This document shows, one piece after another, positions 35,309-47,013 of a stretch of DNA of 64,000 nt. The DNA lies in contig JBBPUQ010000001.1 in NCBI GenBank assembly GCA_038501195.1, positions 3,534,001 to 3,598,000 on the forward strand. The letters are read 5' to 3'. Under the pieces are notes generated by a model. It worked only from the letters and a program-made list of their open reading frames with translations. It was not told the origin of the DNA and ran no database searches. Both the position numbers and the translations under genes were made by a program. The stretch comes from Nemania diffusa. Its lineage: Eukaryota; Ascomycota; Sordariomycetes; Xylariales; Xylariaceae. Numbering within the stretch: position 1 is the first letter of the stretch; the number at the start of each line of letters is the position of its first letter.

Positions 35309-37870
35309 TCAATTCCATCCCAGAGAGTTTTCGGCGGCCACAGGAGCAGAGATGTTCGCTGTTCGCGCCGAGTGGTTTGTGCCACTTCTTCCGCTACCCT
35401 GACTGTTGCGCATGTTTCCTCCGGCTGTGGCACCGTACCCAGGACTATACCCAGGAGAACTACTGAAATCACGGCTTAGTGCACCGCCCATTAGAGCAGG
35501 GCTACCCGCTTGACGCATCTCATCTGCAGCTGAAATAGAGCTGCTTCGCTGGTGGCGTTGCTTCTTGCGCTTGTACCTCCTGGCAACAACAAACATGGCC
35601 GCGCCGTACGCACCCGCAACGCTGAGCGCACCAATCGCAATGCCAGCTGTTGTTCCTTTCTGAGCAGCGGTCGTTTCGTTTCCACCTGAACCTCCAAAAG
35701 GATCGTGGTTCGTCGAACCGTCGCTGTCGTCCGAACCGGAGCCGGAGCTTGAGCCAGAGCTACCATCCAGCCCAGATCCAACCCAGATAGGAATGGCAGG
35801 GTTGATCTGGCTAGTTAGATTCCTGTTGAGTGCGTCCGGCTGATTGTAGAGCGCTGCATTTGGTGTTTTGATATCATCAGCAAGCTGGTTGACTTTATCA
35901 GTTGGGTAGAAAAGCAAAGCTTGGGACGTGATATAGCCCAGCGTAGAAGTTGTATCGTAGGGCCTAATGCTGTACATAACAATATCGTCTGCTGTTAGTC
36001 CGGCGCCGTATGCAAGAGCTCCAGGCAGAAGCTGGAATAATTGGGCAGCGGCTTTCGGTTGCTCTACGAGATGTAGGTAATGTTCGCCGTACTTAAACGA
36101 GATCTGAATCATCATGGTATCAGGTGGCTGCACGGCAGATGTTGAAGCAGGCGATATCGCCATCGGGATCGTAGTGGGAATCCCAGTAGCCGTGGTAGGA
36201 AGCGCGCCTGTAGTCACTGTGCCCGTTGTTTCCTGGACTATCAAGGATGTTGGCAGCCATGACTGTGAACCAGTGATGGTGGCTGTGGCGACAATACTCG
36301 TTACGAGTGGCCTCGAAGAAGTTGATGTGGGGATTGACGTGGGAATTGACGTGATTGTAGGCGTTGGGGTCACTTCAGTAGAAGCTGTTGACGTCACTGG
36401 CAAAGAGCTCGTCGACACAGAAGTGGGAGAACTCGATGTTGGCTCCGTCGTATTCTGCGGGACTGATATCGTGGATGAAATAGATGATGATGTGACGGGT
36501 GGTGGCGTCGACGTAGGAATGTCCGTCAAGGTCGTGTTGGAGGGAATCTCAGACGACGACGACGGGGGTAGTGTGGACGATGACACTGGTGGTGCTGTCG
36601 AAGTGCCATTCCCAATCGGTGTAGAAATGGGTGTAGAAGACGGAGGCAAAGTTACCGGGGCACTCGCAGTCTCGGATGGCGAAGCAGTGATATCAGTGCT
36701 ATTTCCACCTGATGGTGTTGAAACTGGAGTGGAAGATGTCGGAGCGAATGTCGACGTAGGAACGGATGTAACATCGGAGCTGCTTAATGTTGGGACAGAG
36801 GTCGGCGTAGACGAAACTCCCCCTGAGAAAGACGCTGTCGGGGTTGAAGATGATTCAGTTGCATTAACAGTAGGAAGCAAGCTCGTGATATCAGAAATCA
36901 ACCCGGTGGAGCTCAGACTCGGTGTTGGCGTTGCCTCCGAGGTAGCGGTAATCGAGGACGTTGCACTTTCAGTCTCCGAGGAGGCTGTTTCACTGGCAGA
37001 CGCAGAAGTTGTTGCATTCGATGTCGGCGACCCGGGTAGTAAAGTACCAATAGCACTAGTTATCCCATCTAGTAAACCACCGCTAGAGGTCGATGTTGGT
37101 GTCGAGGTTGTTGTTACTGCAGTGGTTGGAAACAAAAGAATCCCAGAGGAAGATGTCAGCGTCGGTGTGGGGGTAGAATCCGATGTTAGAGTCGAATCTG
37201 ACGTTGGTATCGAGTTCGATGTTGGTGTGGCATCAGATGTTGTAGCATCTGACGTTGATGTCAAATCCGATACTGAATCCGATGTTGATTCACTTGTGGT
37301 TTCAGCAGAAGCTGAAGACGAAACTGGAGATGTTGCGTTCGCAATGGAAGAGGTCAACGAGTCAGAGCTGCCACTCGTAAGAGAGATATCGGAGGTGGAA
37401 ACGGTGGACGCAGATGACTCGGTTGCGGTGGTTTCGTCTTTGATTGTTGGAGACTGAGCGGAGGATGGTGTGCTCTCACTTGTAGCAGCCGATACCGTTC
37501 CTGTTCCCGTTCCCGTTGTCTTTGAATCGGTCCCGTTGCTAGCAAAAGATCCTGTAGGTGATGGAGCTACGAAAACAGTTGTTGGAATAACTATTGTAGT
37601 TGTGCCATCGTCATCGTCCGAAGAGGTGTCTGGGTCTAATCCGAGGCTAGAAGCAATATCAGATAATATATCTCTTCGAGTGGAGGACGATGTTGCTAGA
37701 TGAGTCGAGCTGCTGGATTGAGAAGCCGCGCTTGTAATCGGAATGGTGGTGTTCGTGAAGACCCTCTTAACTTGGCGCGGGAAATAGATCCTGGGTCGGT
37801 TTTCGGCTTCGGCGACGGCAACAGATGCAGCGGCCGCTAGGGCAACTGCGAAGAGTGATTTACTGTGCAT
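35309..37870 (-). CDS. MSB2: Signalling mucin MSB2 homologue
   Basis: A single exon of 853 aa. It has a signal peptide (MHSKSLFAVALAAAASVAVAEA), then about 560 residues of Ser/Thr/Pro-rich mucin sequence with many short imperfect repeats. A conserved ectodomain begins at about residue 584 (TMMIQISFKYGEHYLHLVEQ) and contains ALAYGAGL and IRPYDTTSTLGY. One membrane span lies at about 739-763 (GTTAGIAIGALSVAGAYGAA), followed by RRYKRKKQRH and a 90-residue cytoplasmic tail ending NISAPVAAENSLGWN, an end I recognise from fungal Msb2 proteins. Msb2 is a plasma-membrane sensor upstream of Cdc42/Ste11-type MAPK signalling; in plant pathogens it helps sense surfaces and start appressorium or invasive growth. 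The repeats give a long open frame on the other strand that I do not accept as a gene. Repeat number should vary between strains. Confidence 0.93.
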   Translation of the reverse strand: MHSKSLFAVALAAAASVAVAEAENRPRIYFPRQVKRVFTNTTIPITSAASQSSSSTHLATSSSTRRDILSDIASSLGLDPDTSSDDDDGTTTIVIPTTVFVAPSPTGSFASNGTDSKTTGTGTGTVSAATSESTPSSAQSPTIKDETTATESSASTVSTSDISLTSGSSDSLTSSIANATSPVSSSASAETTSESTSDSVSDLTSTSDATTSDATPTSNSIPTSDSTLTSDSTPTPTLTSSSGILLFPTTAVTTTSTPTSTSSGGLLDGITSAIGTLLPGSPTSNATTSASASETASSETESATSSITATSEATPTPSLSSTGLISDITSLLPTVNATESSSTPTASFSGGVSSTPTSVPTLSSSDVTSVPTSTFAPTSSTPVSTPSGGNSTDITASPSETASAPVTLPPSSTPISTPIGNGTSTAPPVSSSTLPPSSSSEIPSNTTLTDIPTSTPPPVTSSSISSTISVPQNTTEPTSSSPTSVSTSSLPVTSTASTEVTPTPTITSIPTSIPTSTSSRPLVTSIVATATITGSQSWLPTSLIVQETTGTVTTGALPTTATGIPTTIPMAISPASTSAVQPPDTMMIQISFKYGEHYLHLVEQPKAAAQLFQLLPGALAYGAGLTADDIVMYSIRPYDTTSTLGYITSQALLFYPTDKVNQLADDIKTPNAALYNQPDALNRNLTSQINPAIPIWVGSGLDGSSGSSSGSGSDDSDGSTNHDPFGGSGGNETTAAQKGTTAGIAIGALSVAGAYGAAMFVVARRYKRKKQRHQRSSSISAADEMRQAGSPALMGGALSRDFSSSPGYSPGYGATAGGNMRNSQGSGRSGTNHSARTANISAPVAAENSLGWN

Positions 37871-38632
37871 ATTGACTTTGTCCCAATTACTTGTATCCTT
37901 CCGTCTATATCCAATATTCCTAAGCTAATAAATTATCCAGGGGTCGAGAATTAAGTAGTTGGTCTATCAACAATCAGCATTGCAAAAAAAAAGCTCCTAT
38001 AATACAGTTACTCACAATGTCAGGGAGTCGCAGAACGAATGTACTTGACAGAATATTGTCAACGAGTGGATGCTGTTGAGAACATAGAATTAGCCGCCCG
38101 CCTTCGGCCGAAGCTGCAAATAGCACCCTCTCAATCAAATCCAAGTCCAAATCGCATAGCACGTATACTCATGACGCGACTCACCTTGTGTGAACAAGCA
38201 GAATATTGCAAAAATTTTAGAATATTCTTCTCAAAAGAGTGGAAAGACGATTGAATCGTCAAGATCACGATGTAGATGATTCAGGTAGATCGCCGTGGGT
38301 CGTGTTAACGTTCAGGGTGTTACAACGGCATTGAGGATCGCTTGGGGTGGCCCTGAGTTCCTCTAGACTCGGGTCGAACGTCGGTCGTAATGGCGCGCGA
38401 CGGACGAAGAAGCGAACAGTTGAGACCTACAAAGGTCTTCGCCGAAGATAGCGTTGTCGTCGGGAAAAGGAAACCTCACGAGGGCGGCGGCGAAAGGAAG
38501 AAAGGAGAGACGAAGGTGAGGCGGAGGCTGGAGGGTAAGAAAAGGGAAGGTGACGGGATGGGATGTGGGAGCAAGCAAGAGTAAACGGGAAACAAGGCCA
38601 GCCAGAGCCTGACAGACCGTTGTGTGTAGTGC

Positions 38633-38655
38633 GGTACGGTACGGTACGGGTACGG
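38633..38655. repeat. Pentanucleotide run (GGTAC)n
   Basis: About four units of GGTAC with one extra G. It is short and lies in the long spacer upstream of MSB2. Confidence 0.85.
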
Positions 38656-41600
38656 CTGTACGAAACACGAGGAACTAGGTGCATACATAAGGTACGCATA
38701 GGTACTGTACGTACACACATACAAGCAGGAGACTAGGAAAACCAGTATTGGGCGCACGTTACCACATACAGAAAGAGACTAAGAGAAAGAGACGAGTGTG
38801 GGAAGGTCTCAGAGACCAAGAGGAGTCAAACCAGGGTCTTCCCAGGCACTTTATTGCTTAATTGACAAGGATTATCAGGAGATTGACAGGGATTAGGTCT
38901 AAGCCAAGGACAAGAATACCTCTTACCTACATAGTACTTATAATACAGTACAGTATCCACCACTAATAAACGAGTGCATACAAGGTAAAGATGTGTCCAT
39001 GTTCAGTGTTCTTGTACCATCTACTGTACATATGTAAGTACATAGGCGCCAATACCACCAGACAGTGTAGTTGTATTGGATTTACACTGTATATGCACTC
39101 TTTCCTTCCAACGCTTTTATCCACCCAATCTTTGTACAAATTTACTGTGCGTTTACTGTATACTATTATTGTATATGCTTGTACCATACTACCTTCTTGG
39201 CATGGCACCGTTAAAGTGCACACCTACTAGTATATTTACTACCAGAGGATCGATGCCTCGACTGAAACACCAGGAGCACTACCTGAGTGTATCTTGAAGA
39301 GATAACCAGGTACTAGTTGTCTTCAGGTTGTAATACCTACGGTAGCGGAAAATTTGTGCAACTCACCCATGAGTGAGCTTATATCGACTCAACAGCTTCG
39401 TCGCCTGTTTCCTGGTACTGTTCCTGTGTTTGTGCCCCTTCAGGAACCATGGGCTAGAAAATGGGCTGGATGGCGTTGGGGGCTATAGCACACATCAACT
39501 CGGATTTAGAATTGTCTAGGTTAACACAACTACAGTACGGTATCACACATCCGCGCAGTGACACCCTCCATGCAGTTGGCTTCGTTGCTCACTCCGACTG
39601 CCCGTCATAGTAAGGCGGCACGCAAATGTGGCACTTTAAACTGGTTTTAAAGAAAACATGGCGTGGTAGGTCTACAAGGTAGGTCGGTATAATTGAGGTA
39701 TGTATAAAATATACCCAGTATGAAAAAGAAACCAAGCCTCGGGGCAAGCATTTGGTAGATGGGATTTATTTATTAGAGCTGCCAGGCCCTAGCTTACCAT
39801 GTGGCTTAGGTATAGCCATCTATGTATCAATGAGCCAAGATGCTAGTCCAGGTATGCCAATTGCACAGCATACATGCAGATGCATGCATGTTGTTGATAT
39901 AATTATTCAGTTGTACCGTACAGTACGTATACATCTATTTTACCCACTGTAGTACAAGCTGGTAATTTCGGCTTTGAGCCCCGCATGTCCTTCTTACTCC
40001 CGGTCATCTCTCTCGCCGCTGATTGGATTGACTTATGGGTCTTTAACAGGCAATTTCCTTCCCACCATCCCATATAAGAGCTATACACCGGCACAGCCTC
40101 CTTGCAGTTCAGGCACACCTCCTCTCCACATGCACTACGTGTTGGTTCCTTTTTCCCGCATGGCATTGTTTAAAGGTCTACCAGGAAGCGCCCTGCTACC
40201 TACAGTGAAGTACAGCGCACTACGTACATGTAGGTATCTACATACTGGAGGCTGGTAGGAGGTGCACAGTAGTCGAGTGGGTAGAGATTACATGGTTGCT
40301 TCTTTAGTCATCTTGTTTAGCATACTACCTACCTACCTACCTACTTACAAGAGCGCCGTATGGCTAGGTGGGTTGAGTCCAAACGGTTTCTCTCCTACTC
40401 CTTCATACTTGCACGTAACAACCATTGCAGCAATTCTACATACTTACATGCTCCGTAAAATCCTTTCAGTACAGTTATCTACCTACTCCAAGCCAGCCTA
40501 AATCAGCAGAGGGGCAGGCTACGGTCACGTGTGATCACATTTGCTCCCTCATTGCTCAGATTAATTACATCTCTAGGCTCGGCAGTTGCTGCGAGTGTGG
40601 CAGCCAATTCATCGAGGGCAATCTATTGTTATTGAGCAATTTTCCAAATCCAGATTCTTGGAGAAATGGTCCCCCATCATGCTGGTTTCCTTCCAACCGC
40701 ATGGTGCGTAGTACAAGCCTATTCGGTCCATGGTTGCGTAGATCTCCCTATCAGGAAAAGGACAAGGACACCAGCTAAGCTAAAACTCCATTGCCTGCCA
40801 CGAGAACTAGGTGACGAAAGGCTCTCTCCATGTGTGCGGGTGTGAGGGCTGCAATGCTGATGGATCGTTTCAGAAAGGCTCCGAACTGTCGCTGTCTGCA
40901 TCGTTCAAAACTTGGGGGAATCTATGAGACAGTTTTATCTGCCCTTCTCAAGTCATGATTGATATTGTAACATGTTTGCAATCTTGAACAAGACAGATCG
41001 TACATACATACATACATACTACCCGCGTATGGTCCATTCTAGCATGCACAAGGCAGAATGGGGAGAAGATTGGCAAAAGGAATGAATGTTGAGATGATGT
41101 TTGCCGGGCGACCGGCGACCGATCTGCTTACTCGACCACCTCGGCCGCCCTGGCTGAACACCTGTTCAGTTTTGAATACCACTCTACTACGCAGTACGTA
41201 TATATGCGTAAGTATGTACATACCAACCACCAACTACTCTGCTTGTACACAGGTAGGTAGTTGCATACGTCAATTCATCATATCAGCTCGTCAAGCAGGT
41301 GCATACTTACACAAGTATCATATTTGGAGATAACTAAGACTGGATAGATCAGATGAAATTGATCTTATCTGCGTTGTAGGCCCAAGGAACAAGGAAAATA
41401 CTCCCACGAAAAGTCGGTAGGATTTCACGCCACGTTCCTTTCCAGTTGTCCTCAAGGACATCGTCGCAATACCACCGTCGTAATATTGCCCAATTCAAAC
41501 CTACATACACTATCTACCACCTACATACTGATCCAGCCAACGCCATCCCTTCATAGATACTCTGTAGTATCCCTCCATTCCCAGACGGTTTCGCGTCTCG

Positions 41601-44600
41601 ACGACCACGGTCTACGATTCGCGGTTCTCGGCACGCTGGCGTATTCCTGACAACTCTTCGGCTACGCCTCTCATGTTCTCGTGGGTGCTGTGGCTTGCAT
41701 GAGACGAGCCCGACGTTACGGAGTACGAATGCTAGATAGTGCGGACCTCAAACAAGTCCACCTGTATCTACTGTATGTACCTACCTACTGTACATAGGTA
41801 AGCAGCTACCATATGTACTTACATACCTGGTAGGTAGTGTAGGTACCTACATGGTAGGCACGCAGTAGCCTGTAGGTGTCCTCCTGTGGCAGAATACAGC
41901 TCAGTGGATAGGTAGCCCCAGCTCTGCCCAGGCTTCATAATCTCCACATAATTCAATGATGATCTTCACACGATAATCTGCTATTCTCCTTCTCCTTCTA
42001 GCGTCGGAAGTTGCCAACACTATCTCTTTGTAGGTCAGTTAGCGTAGCTAGTAGTGGTTGCTCTTACTGCCACAATCCAAATGAGTAGCACGAAATCGCT
42101 GTACCTATGCGTAAGTACCTACTGTCATCTTTGCTGTTTCAGTCCTTAAGGCTAGATCTAAGCATCCTGCGCTACATGATTAGCCCCCAGTGAGAAAGAT
42201 TATTCTGTACCTGACTAGTCCTGAAAGAGGTGTAGTTCTGGTGTAGAGTCTTACATACGTCGAAACCAGGGGTGTAATCCATATTCAAAAGTTCAAAAGG
42301 ATGAAAGAGATTTCAACTTCCAATCCTAATTAAGGTATCAGTATGTATGCATGCGCACGCACACATACACAGATATAGAATAGGTATTTAATATATAGGC
42401 GCAACAGTCAGTCAAGGCTACCTACCATGCGCTGACACTTCGTTTTCAGGTAGGTAGTATAACTCTTCGCTCTTTGCTTTTGTCGCCTGCTGCCTGCGTC
42501 GCATGCAATATTGCGCCGCCCACGCGCATACAGGTTCTTACCGAGCTAGAAAAAGCACATTTTTATTATTAGAATCGCTATACATATATACTTGCAAACG
42601 CATCGTAAACGTCGACAATCCGCCACATGCAGCGTAGAATTCTCTCCCTGTAGCCAAGGCGATGTAAGTATGCGTCGGTCGGCCATCTCTTTGTTGCCTC
42701 TCTCGTATCGCTCTCTACTTGTAAGATTATATACATGCTTATTCGCCGAACGGGCGTGAAGGACATTGGACTGAACGCGTAATTTTCCAGGCACACGTGG
42801 ATGATAAAAGAAAGGCCCTACATACACAGACCGACAATGTCGTGCCACCGCATACTGATTAATCAGGAGTTCCGCATATTCGGAACCAGATATCGGCAGT
42901 AGCTTAGATTAGATACTGCAGCTGCTATAGGGCATTGCATGCAGCTAAATGGTCTATTTGTTCGTCTACAATGTGCATACATGGCATCTCGGGACTTACT
43001 CTTCATTCAAACCCGGCCCCTACAAACGATTGCCGGCTCAAATGAGACTAATTAGCAAAGTACGGAATACCACGCTTATGTCCACCCGGACCAAGTTTTG
43101 AAGATAGGCCGAAACATGGTGTATGTAATATCCGATTAATAAAGGATCAGCGCCAGGCGAGCAGCAGTGCTGTCGATCTTGACGCCCCGGGTTATTGTGC
43201 TATCGCGCTACGCAGTACTTCGTCGGGCATCTATATTCTAGCTAGAAGACAGAGTCTAACCAGGCTTAGTTTTAACCACGATCTATACATAATTATTTAG
43301 GTACTAAACCAGCATCAAGTATCCATGATACCAAACTACCTATCTAGTCCTTTTGCCTAGTCAGTCCGAGATTTTATATTACAAGTTCGGCATATAACTG
43401 ACTATATTACATGTGTTAATCCGATCACATTTAATGTCCTGCGCGATGACATGGCATAACAAAATATCTTTACGCAATATCAATAAATCTTATTTAATGA
43501 AAGCCATTCGGCCATATTTTTTCTTTTTCCCCCTTTTCTTTCATAGCCGAAATTATACCATCAACTCAAGTATTGCATTTTTTCTGTCATTAGCTTGTAC
43601 TCAGTCAAGTCCAAGGCTCTTCTCTCAATAGGAGAAAAAAATAGGTAATTAGTAGTTGATAAGTGATAAATCATTTATTGTATATCATAACCTACATCAA
43701 GCTAGACGGACATGTACAGCATGACTGATCATCAACTAATTAATTACTCCGTAATTTATCACTTGCTCGCCGCTCCTAAATATTCCTCTTTCTACCCTCC
43801 GAGCCCGGGCCACCGGGTCCGGCGCGGTTAAGAGTAGATCCCGCGGATCATAGATTTGTGGGCTTGGCGCGGGGATGTGGCAAATTCCCATAAAAGTATA
43901 TGAATGAATTTATGCGCGGCATCTCTAGAACTAATAATCCTTGTGAACATACGCAAGTGAGCCTACAAGGAATACAATAAGCATTTATGAACTAACAACG
44001 AGGTACCTCTAGGATACACTTAGGAGGGAGATGGGAACCTCTTGCTATTGCCGTGTTGTTTCTACTGCTAATAGCTTTGGAATATGCAGTTCATTAACAC
44101 GTACGGGCTTGTTATCGTTGAAGGTATATTTGAGGGTTGTTAGCATCGACTTAATTGCCACATGTCTATCAGCCAAGAAGGTAGTAGCCTCTCTGTGATT
44201 GCATCCGTTAACCATTACCTTAGGCGTTCTTTTATGTGATATCTGCTACATGCTAGTTGATGAGTTCTTTCACCTTAAATCTAATCAACACGATGTGTAT
44301 AGCTTTACATTTTAGTTCACTTGATGGCTTAACTATTATTTAGATTTACGTTAACAGAATTTTTCCTTTCCACCGTTAATACGTCCTTTAATCTATCAAT
44401 TGTTGTTAATTTTGTCTTAATAACGGCTAGGTGGCGTAGGCACCACGCTTAGTATTAGGGTAGCTTTCGTTGAATGTCAATTTAATATTGCAATTGAAAC
44501 TCCTAGAAAGGGAGGTGAAATAGCTTGGTTTAAATCTTATCCACTGTATATCATCAAAATAGAAGGATCCTAGGCGTCGTCAGAACATTATTTACTTGAG

Positions 44601-45285
44601 CCATGTTATACAACGTCGATTAATCACTGTTTATGTTCTTGGTGTTGTTGTTTCGTTGCCTATATGTGACTTGTTTTTGCTCATTAACCACATGCAACTA
44701 GTCTCTTTCCCTGTCTCTAAAGTAGCAAGACAAATCTCGTCATAAATTACGCATCATCTATACAAACCTGCAAGGAAATTGACATATCAGGCCTATTACA
44801 GACAAAACGAAGACCGATAGGTGCAGACAAAGATCATTAATTGAGTCAGGTATCCTAACCAAGAGCACCCGTCCTACTACTCAGCTCATTGGTTAGGAGA
44901 CTACCATCCCTTACTTATTCTGAGGCATATACTAAAATGAAATCGTTTTTTAGCCTTATTGCTATTTTCATTCCTTGTTAGGACTATCCATATATTCTGC
45001 TGTTGTCCTTTCCTAGGAGTAATCTGAAACCTCTTCATTTCACCGACTTTAGCAATTTGCCTCACGTTTATGAAAGTAGGCTTACCGACACATATACAAT
45101 ACACAGTGGGCGCCCCTTTTAAAGAGAAGGGATTATGTGAAATTCCATCGCCAGCTTCAGCTAAAGATGTCAGAGACGTATATCTACAATATGCCAAGTA
45201 GTTTTGTCACGGAATGAATAATTGAGAACGGTGAAAAGGTGTTTAGTATACAGATTAATTGATTCCTCTCCTTCTAGGTCTCTCA

Positions 45286-45355
45286 AGAGGGACCAGACAT
45301 CTTATATATATATAGCCAAACCCATAGATATAACCACCCTATAGGGTCTGGTTAC
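45286..45355. repeat. Diverged direct repeat, copy 1
   Basis: The copy runs from AGAGGGACCAGAC through CCAAACCCATAGATATAACC to ACCACCCTATAGGGTCTGG. Its two ends are inverted (ACCAGAC at the left, GTCTGGT at the right). A second copy lies 250 bases on. Confidence 0.6.
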
Positions 45356-45533
45356 TTCATCTCTTCACACAATACGCCTAACGTAACGATGCCGATGTAT
45401 ATTCGGCTCGATTTTTATTCAAGACATCCAGGTAGGAGCTGCCAGGGGGGTTTGTTCCGGAGGAATAGGGGACTTGTAAGTAGCTAGGAAGAAGGATGTA
45501 AAAGGGTGACGCTCAGGTCTTAATAGAGAGTTC

Positions 45534-45604
45534 CTGAGGGGACCAAAGGTCGTACATATATAACCAAAACCATATATAACCACCCTATGACAGGGCCTAA
45601 TCGC
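45534..45604. repeat. Diverged direct repeat, copy 2
   Basis: The copy runs from TGAGGGGACCAAAGG through AACCAAAACCATATATAACC to ACCACCCTATGACAGGGCC. It shares about three quarters of its bases with copy 1. The terminal inverted bases seen in copy 1 are lost here. Confidence 0.6.
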
Positions 45605-46089
45605 TGAGAAGAACAAAAAAAAACAGAAAGCTACCTAGGAAATGACCTGCTGCGCTCATAGACAAGGTGATTGCTCACTTTAACGACTATGCCTTGGTAC
45701 TATTTATGGGATCAAATGATCTATGCCTTGACGGTGAAAATGTAGGTTTATTTAAGTTACGATATATCACATGATACACTTCGAGGCTAGTAAAGAGATG
45801 GTTGTCTATAGTTGATAGAATTTGGTTGAAGAGAATGCTGAATTCCTCGAAACTTTAGGCGAACAACTTAAATAATATTTAAGTTGGAAGTGGTTGACTA
45901 TCGATTCACGGGGAGCGAAATTGTCTAACGCTGCCTCCTCCACAAAAGTCGGCTCTAGCTAATGGTGTTTTTTTTTTTGATTAGATATTTTTTCAGTTTT
46001 CGTGAACTTTAAAAAGCCACAATGCGATCCGAATACGTCTATGCACCTGTATATGCAGTTTCCCGGCCGGCACTATCTCAGTGGCGCGC

Positions 46090-47013
46090 TTACTGGGCCT
46101 TCTTCAGATGGACATCGCTGGTGGCCAGGATTGTTAGATTTGTGTTCTATATAAACCGTTTAATGAACCGGCTGCCGAGTAAAAAACTTACAAGATCAAG
46201 TCAGCGTTAGCGGGGATATGACCAGTGAAGCCACTATTTTAGGAACGTTAGCTAGTCGATTCGAATGGTGGATAGACATAGCTAGCTGCCTCGAAACGAG
46301 AGATAAAATGGCGTCAATGTAGGTCGGTCACGTTATAGCATGCCGACGGGAAGAGTGAGTGAGTAGTAAATAATCGCAAACATACCGGGCACCGTAGCCA
46401 TAATCACTAAATAAGAATCATGTAAGTGGTTGTTTTTTTAATCCGGATTCTCATGAGAGCGCCTACCTGGAGATATCTAAGGTGGCCTTCTCGCCCACCT
46501 TCATCTGAGTGACACCCTCGTCCCAACCTAATCATCGAAAGCATTAGCTACAACACGTCAAATGTTGCTGTTATGAAGCCTACCCTTGATAACTTGGCCG
46601 ACGCCAATTTGAGTAACGAAGTCGCCGCGACCGACCGATGAGTCGAACCTATTGTTGTGGGTGAGAGGTTAGTAAACGTCTTAGCAATTGAATGGATGAA
46701 AGTCAGCTGACGTCACATCATGATACACACAGTAGACTTCTGAGGGGCTGTTCTAGGATGGAATTGATAGACGGACGGATGGCGGGGTAGCTTGAAGGCC
46801 GGGGTCATTCTTCTTCTTCCGCTTCTCCCTCCCTTCCCTCTCACTTCTATTTCCCTTGCGTTTTAATTAATTAATTAATGATACTTACTGCTTTCCCTTG
46901 TTGTCAGGCTTGGTAGTGTCCTTGAGCCAGCCGGTGTACACAATGGTGACGGTTTGGCCAGGAGTGGGCTGGGCGCCGGTGCCCTCTTCCAGAATAGTCT
47001 TGGTGACACCCAT
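46090..47013 (-). CDS. FPR1: FKBP12-type peptidyl-prolyl isomerase
   Basis: Minus-strand exons 47013-46889, 46648-46584, 46527-46467, 46406-46386, 46233-46192 and 46117-46090 give 113 aa, one residue shorter than yeast Fpr1. No exon exceeds 125 nt and one is 21 nt, so no long open frame shows the gene. The rapamycin/FK506 pocket residues are kept by comparison with human FKBP12: Tyr26, Phe43, Asp44, Phe52, Val61, Ile62, Trp65, Tyr88 and Phe105. Motifs in order: VYTGWL, FDSSVGRGDFVTQIGVGQVI, GWDEGV, KVGEKATLDI, YGYGARGF, IPANADLIFDVHL. It folds proline-containing peptides in the cytosol and is the receptor through which FK506 and rapamycin act on calcineurin and TOR. All five introns have GT-AG ends and consistent phases. 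Intron 1 (240 nt) holds a pyrimidine-rich stretch. Confidence 0.95.

Larger units (their letters stand above)
37871..46089. other. 8.2 kb without a convincing gene
   Basis: This lies between the 5' end of MSB2 and the 3' end of FKBP12, both on the minus strand, so it includes the MSB2 promoter. From 38300 to 42500 there are many CTACCTAC / GTACATAC words, a TACGG pentamer run (38633-38655) and CATA runs (41001-41020). From about 43050 to 45900 the DNA is AT-rich and carries a diverged direct repeat (45286-45355 and 45534-45604). Frames at 42546-42848, 43413-43631 and 44901-45197 have no family features. A gene made only of very small exons, as FKBP12 is, could still be hidden here. Confidence 0.4.

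Noticed and set aside
36114..37457. 447-codon open frame on the plus strand opposite MSB2
   Set aside because: It is Val/Asp/Glu-rich, an image of the Ser/Thr repeats on the other strand. It has no domain and no separate start context.
40425..40778. 117-codon plus-strand frame
   Set aside because: Composition is that of spacer DNA, with no domain and no neighbouring exons.
43640..43770. Possible terminal inverted repeat of a small transposon (AGTGATAAAT and ATTTATCACT)
   Set aside because: Only about ten bases pair, the flanking parts are in the wrong order and no target duplication is seen.
44901..45197. 98-codon minus-strand frame in the AT-rich area
   Set aside because: I considered a transposase relic, but no motif (DDE, zinc finger, reverse transcriptase) can be seen.
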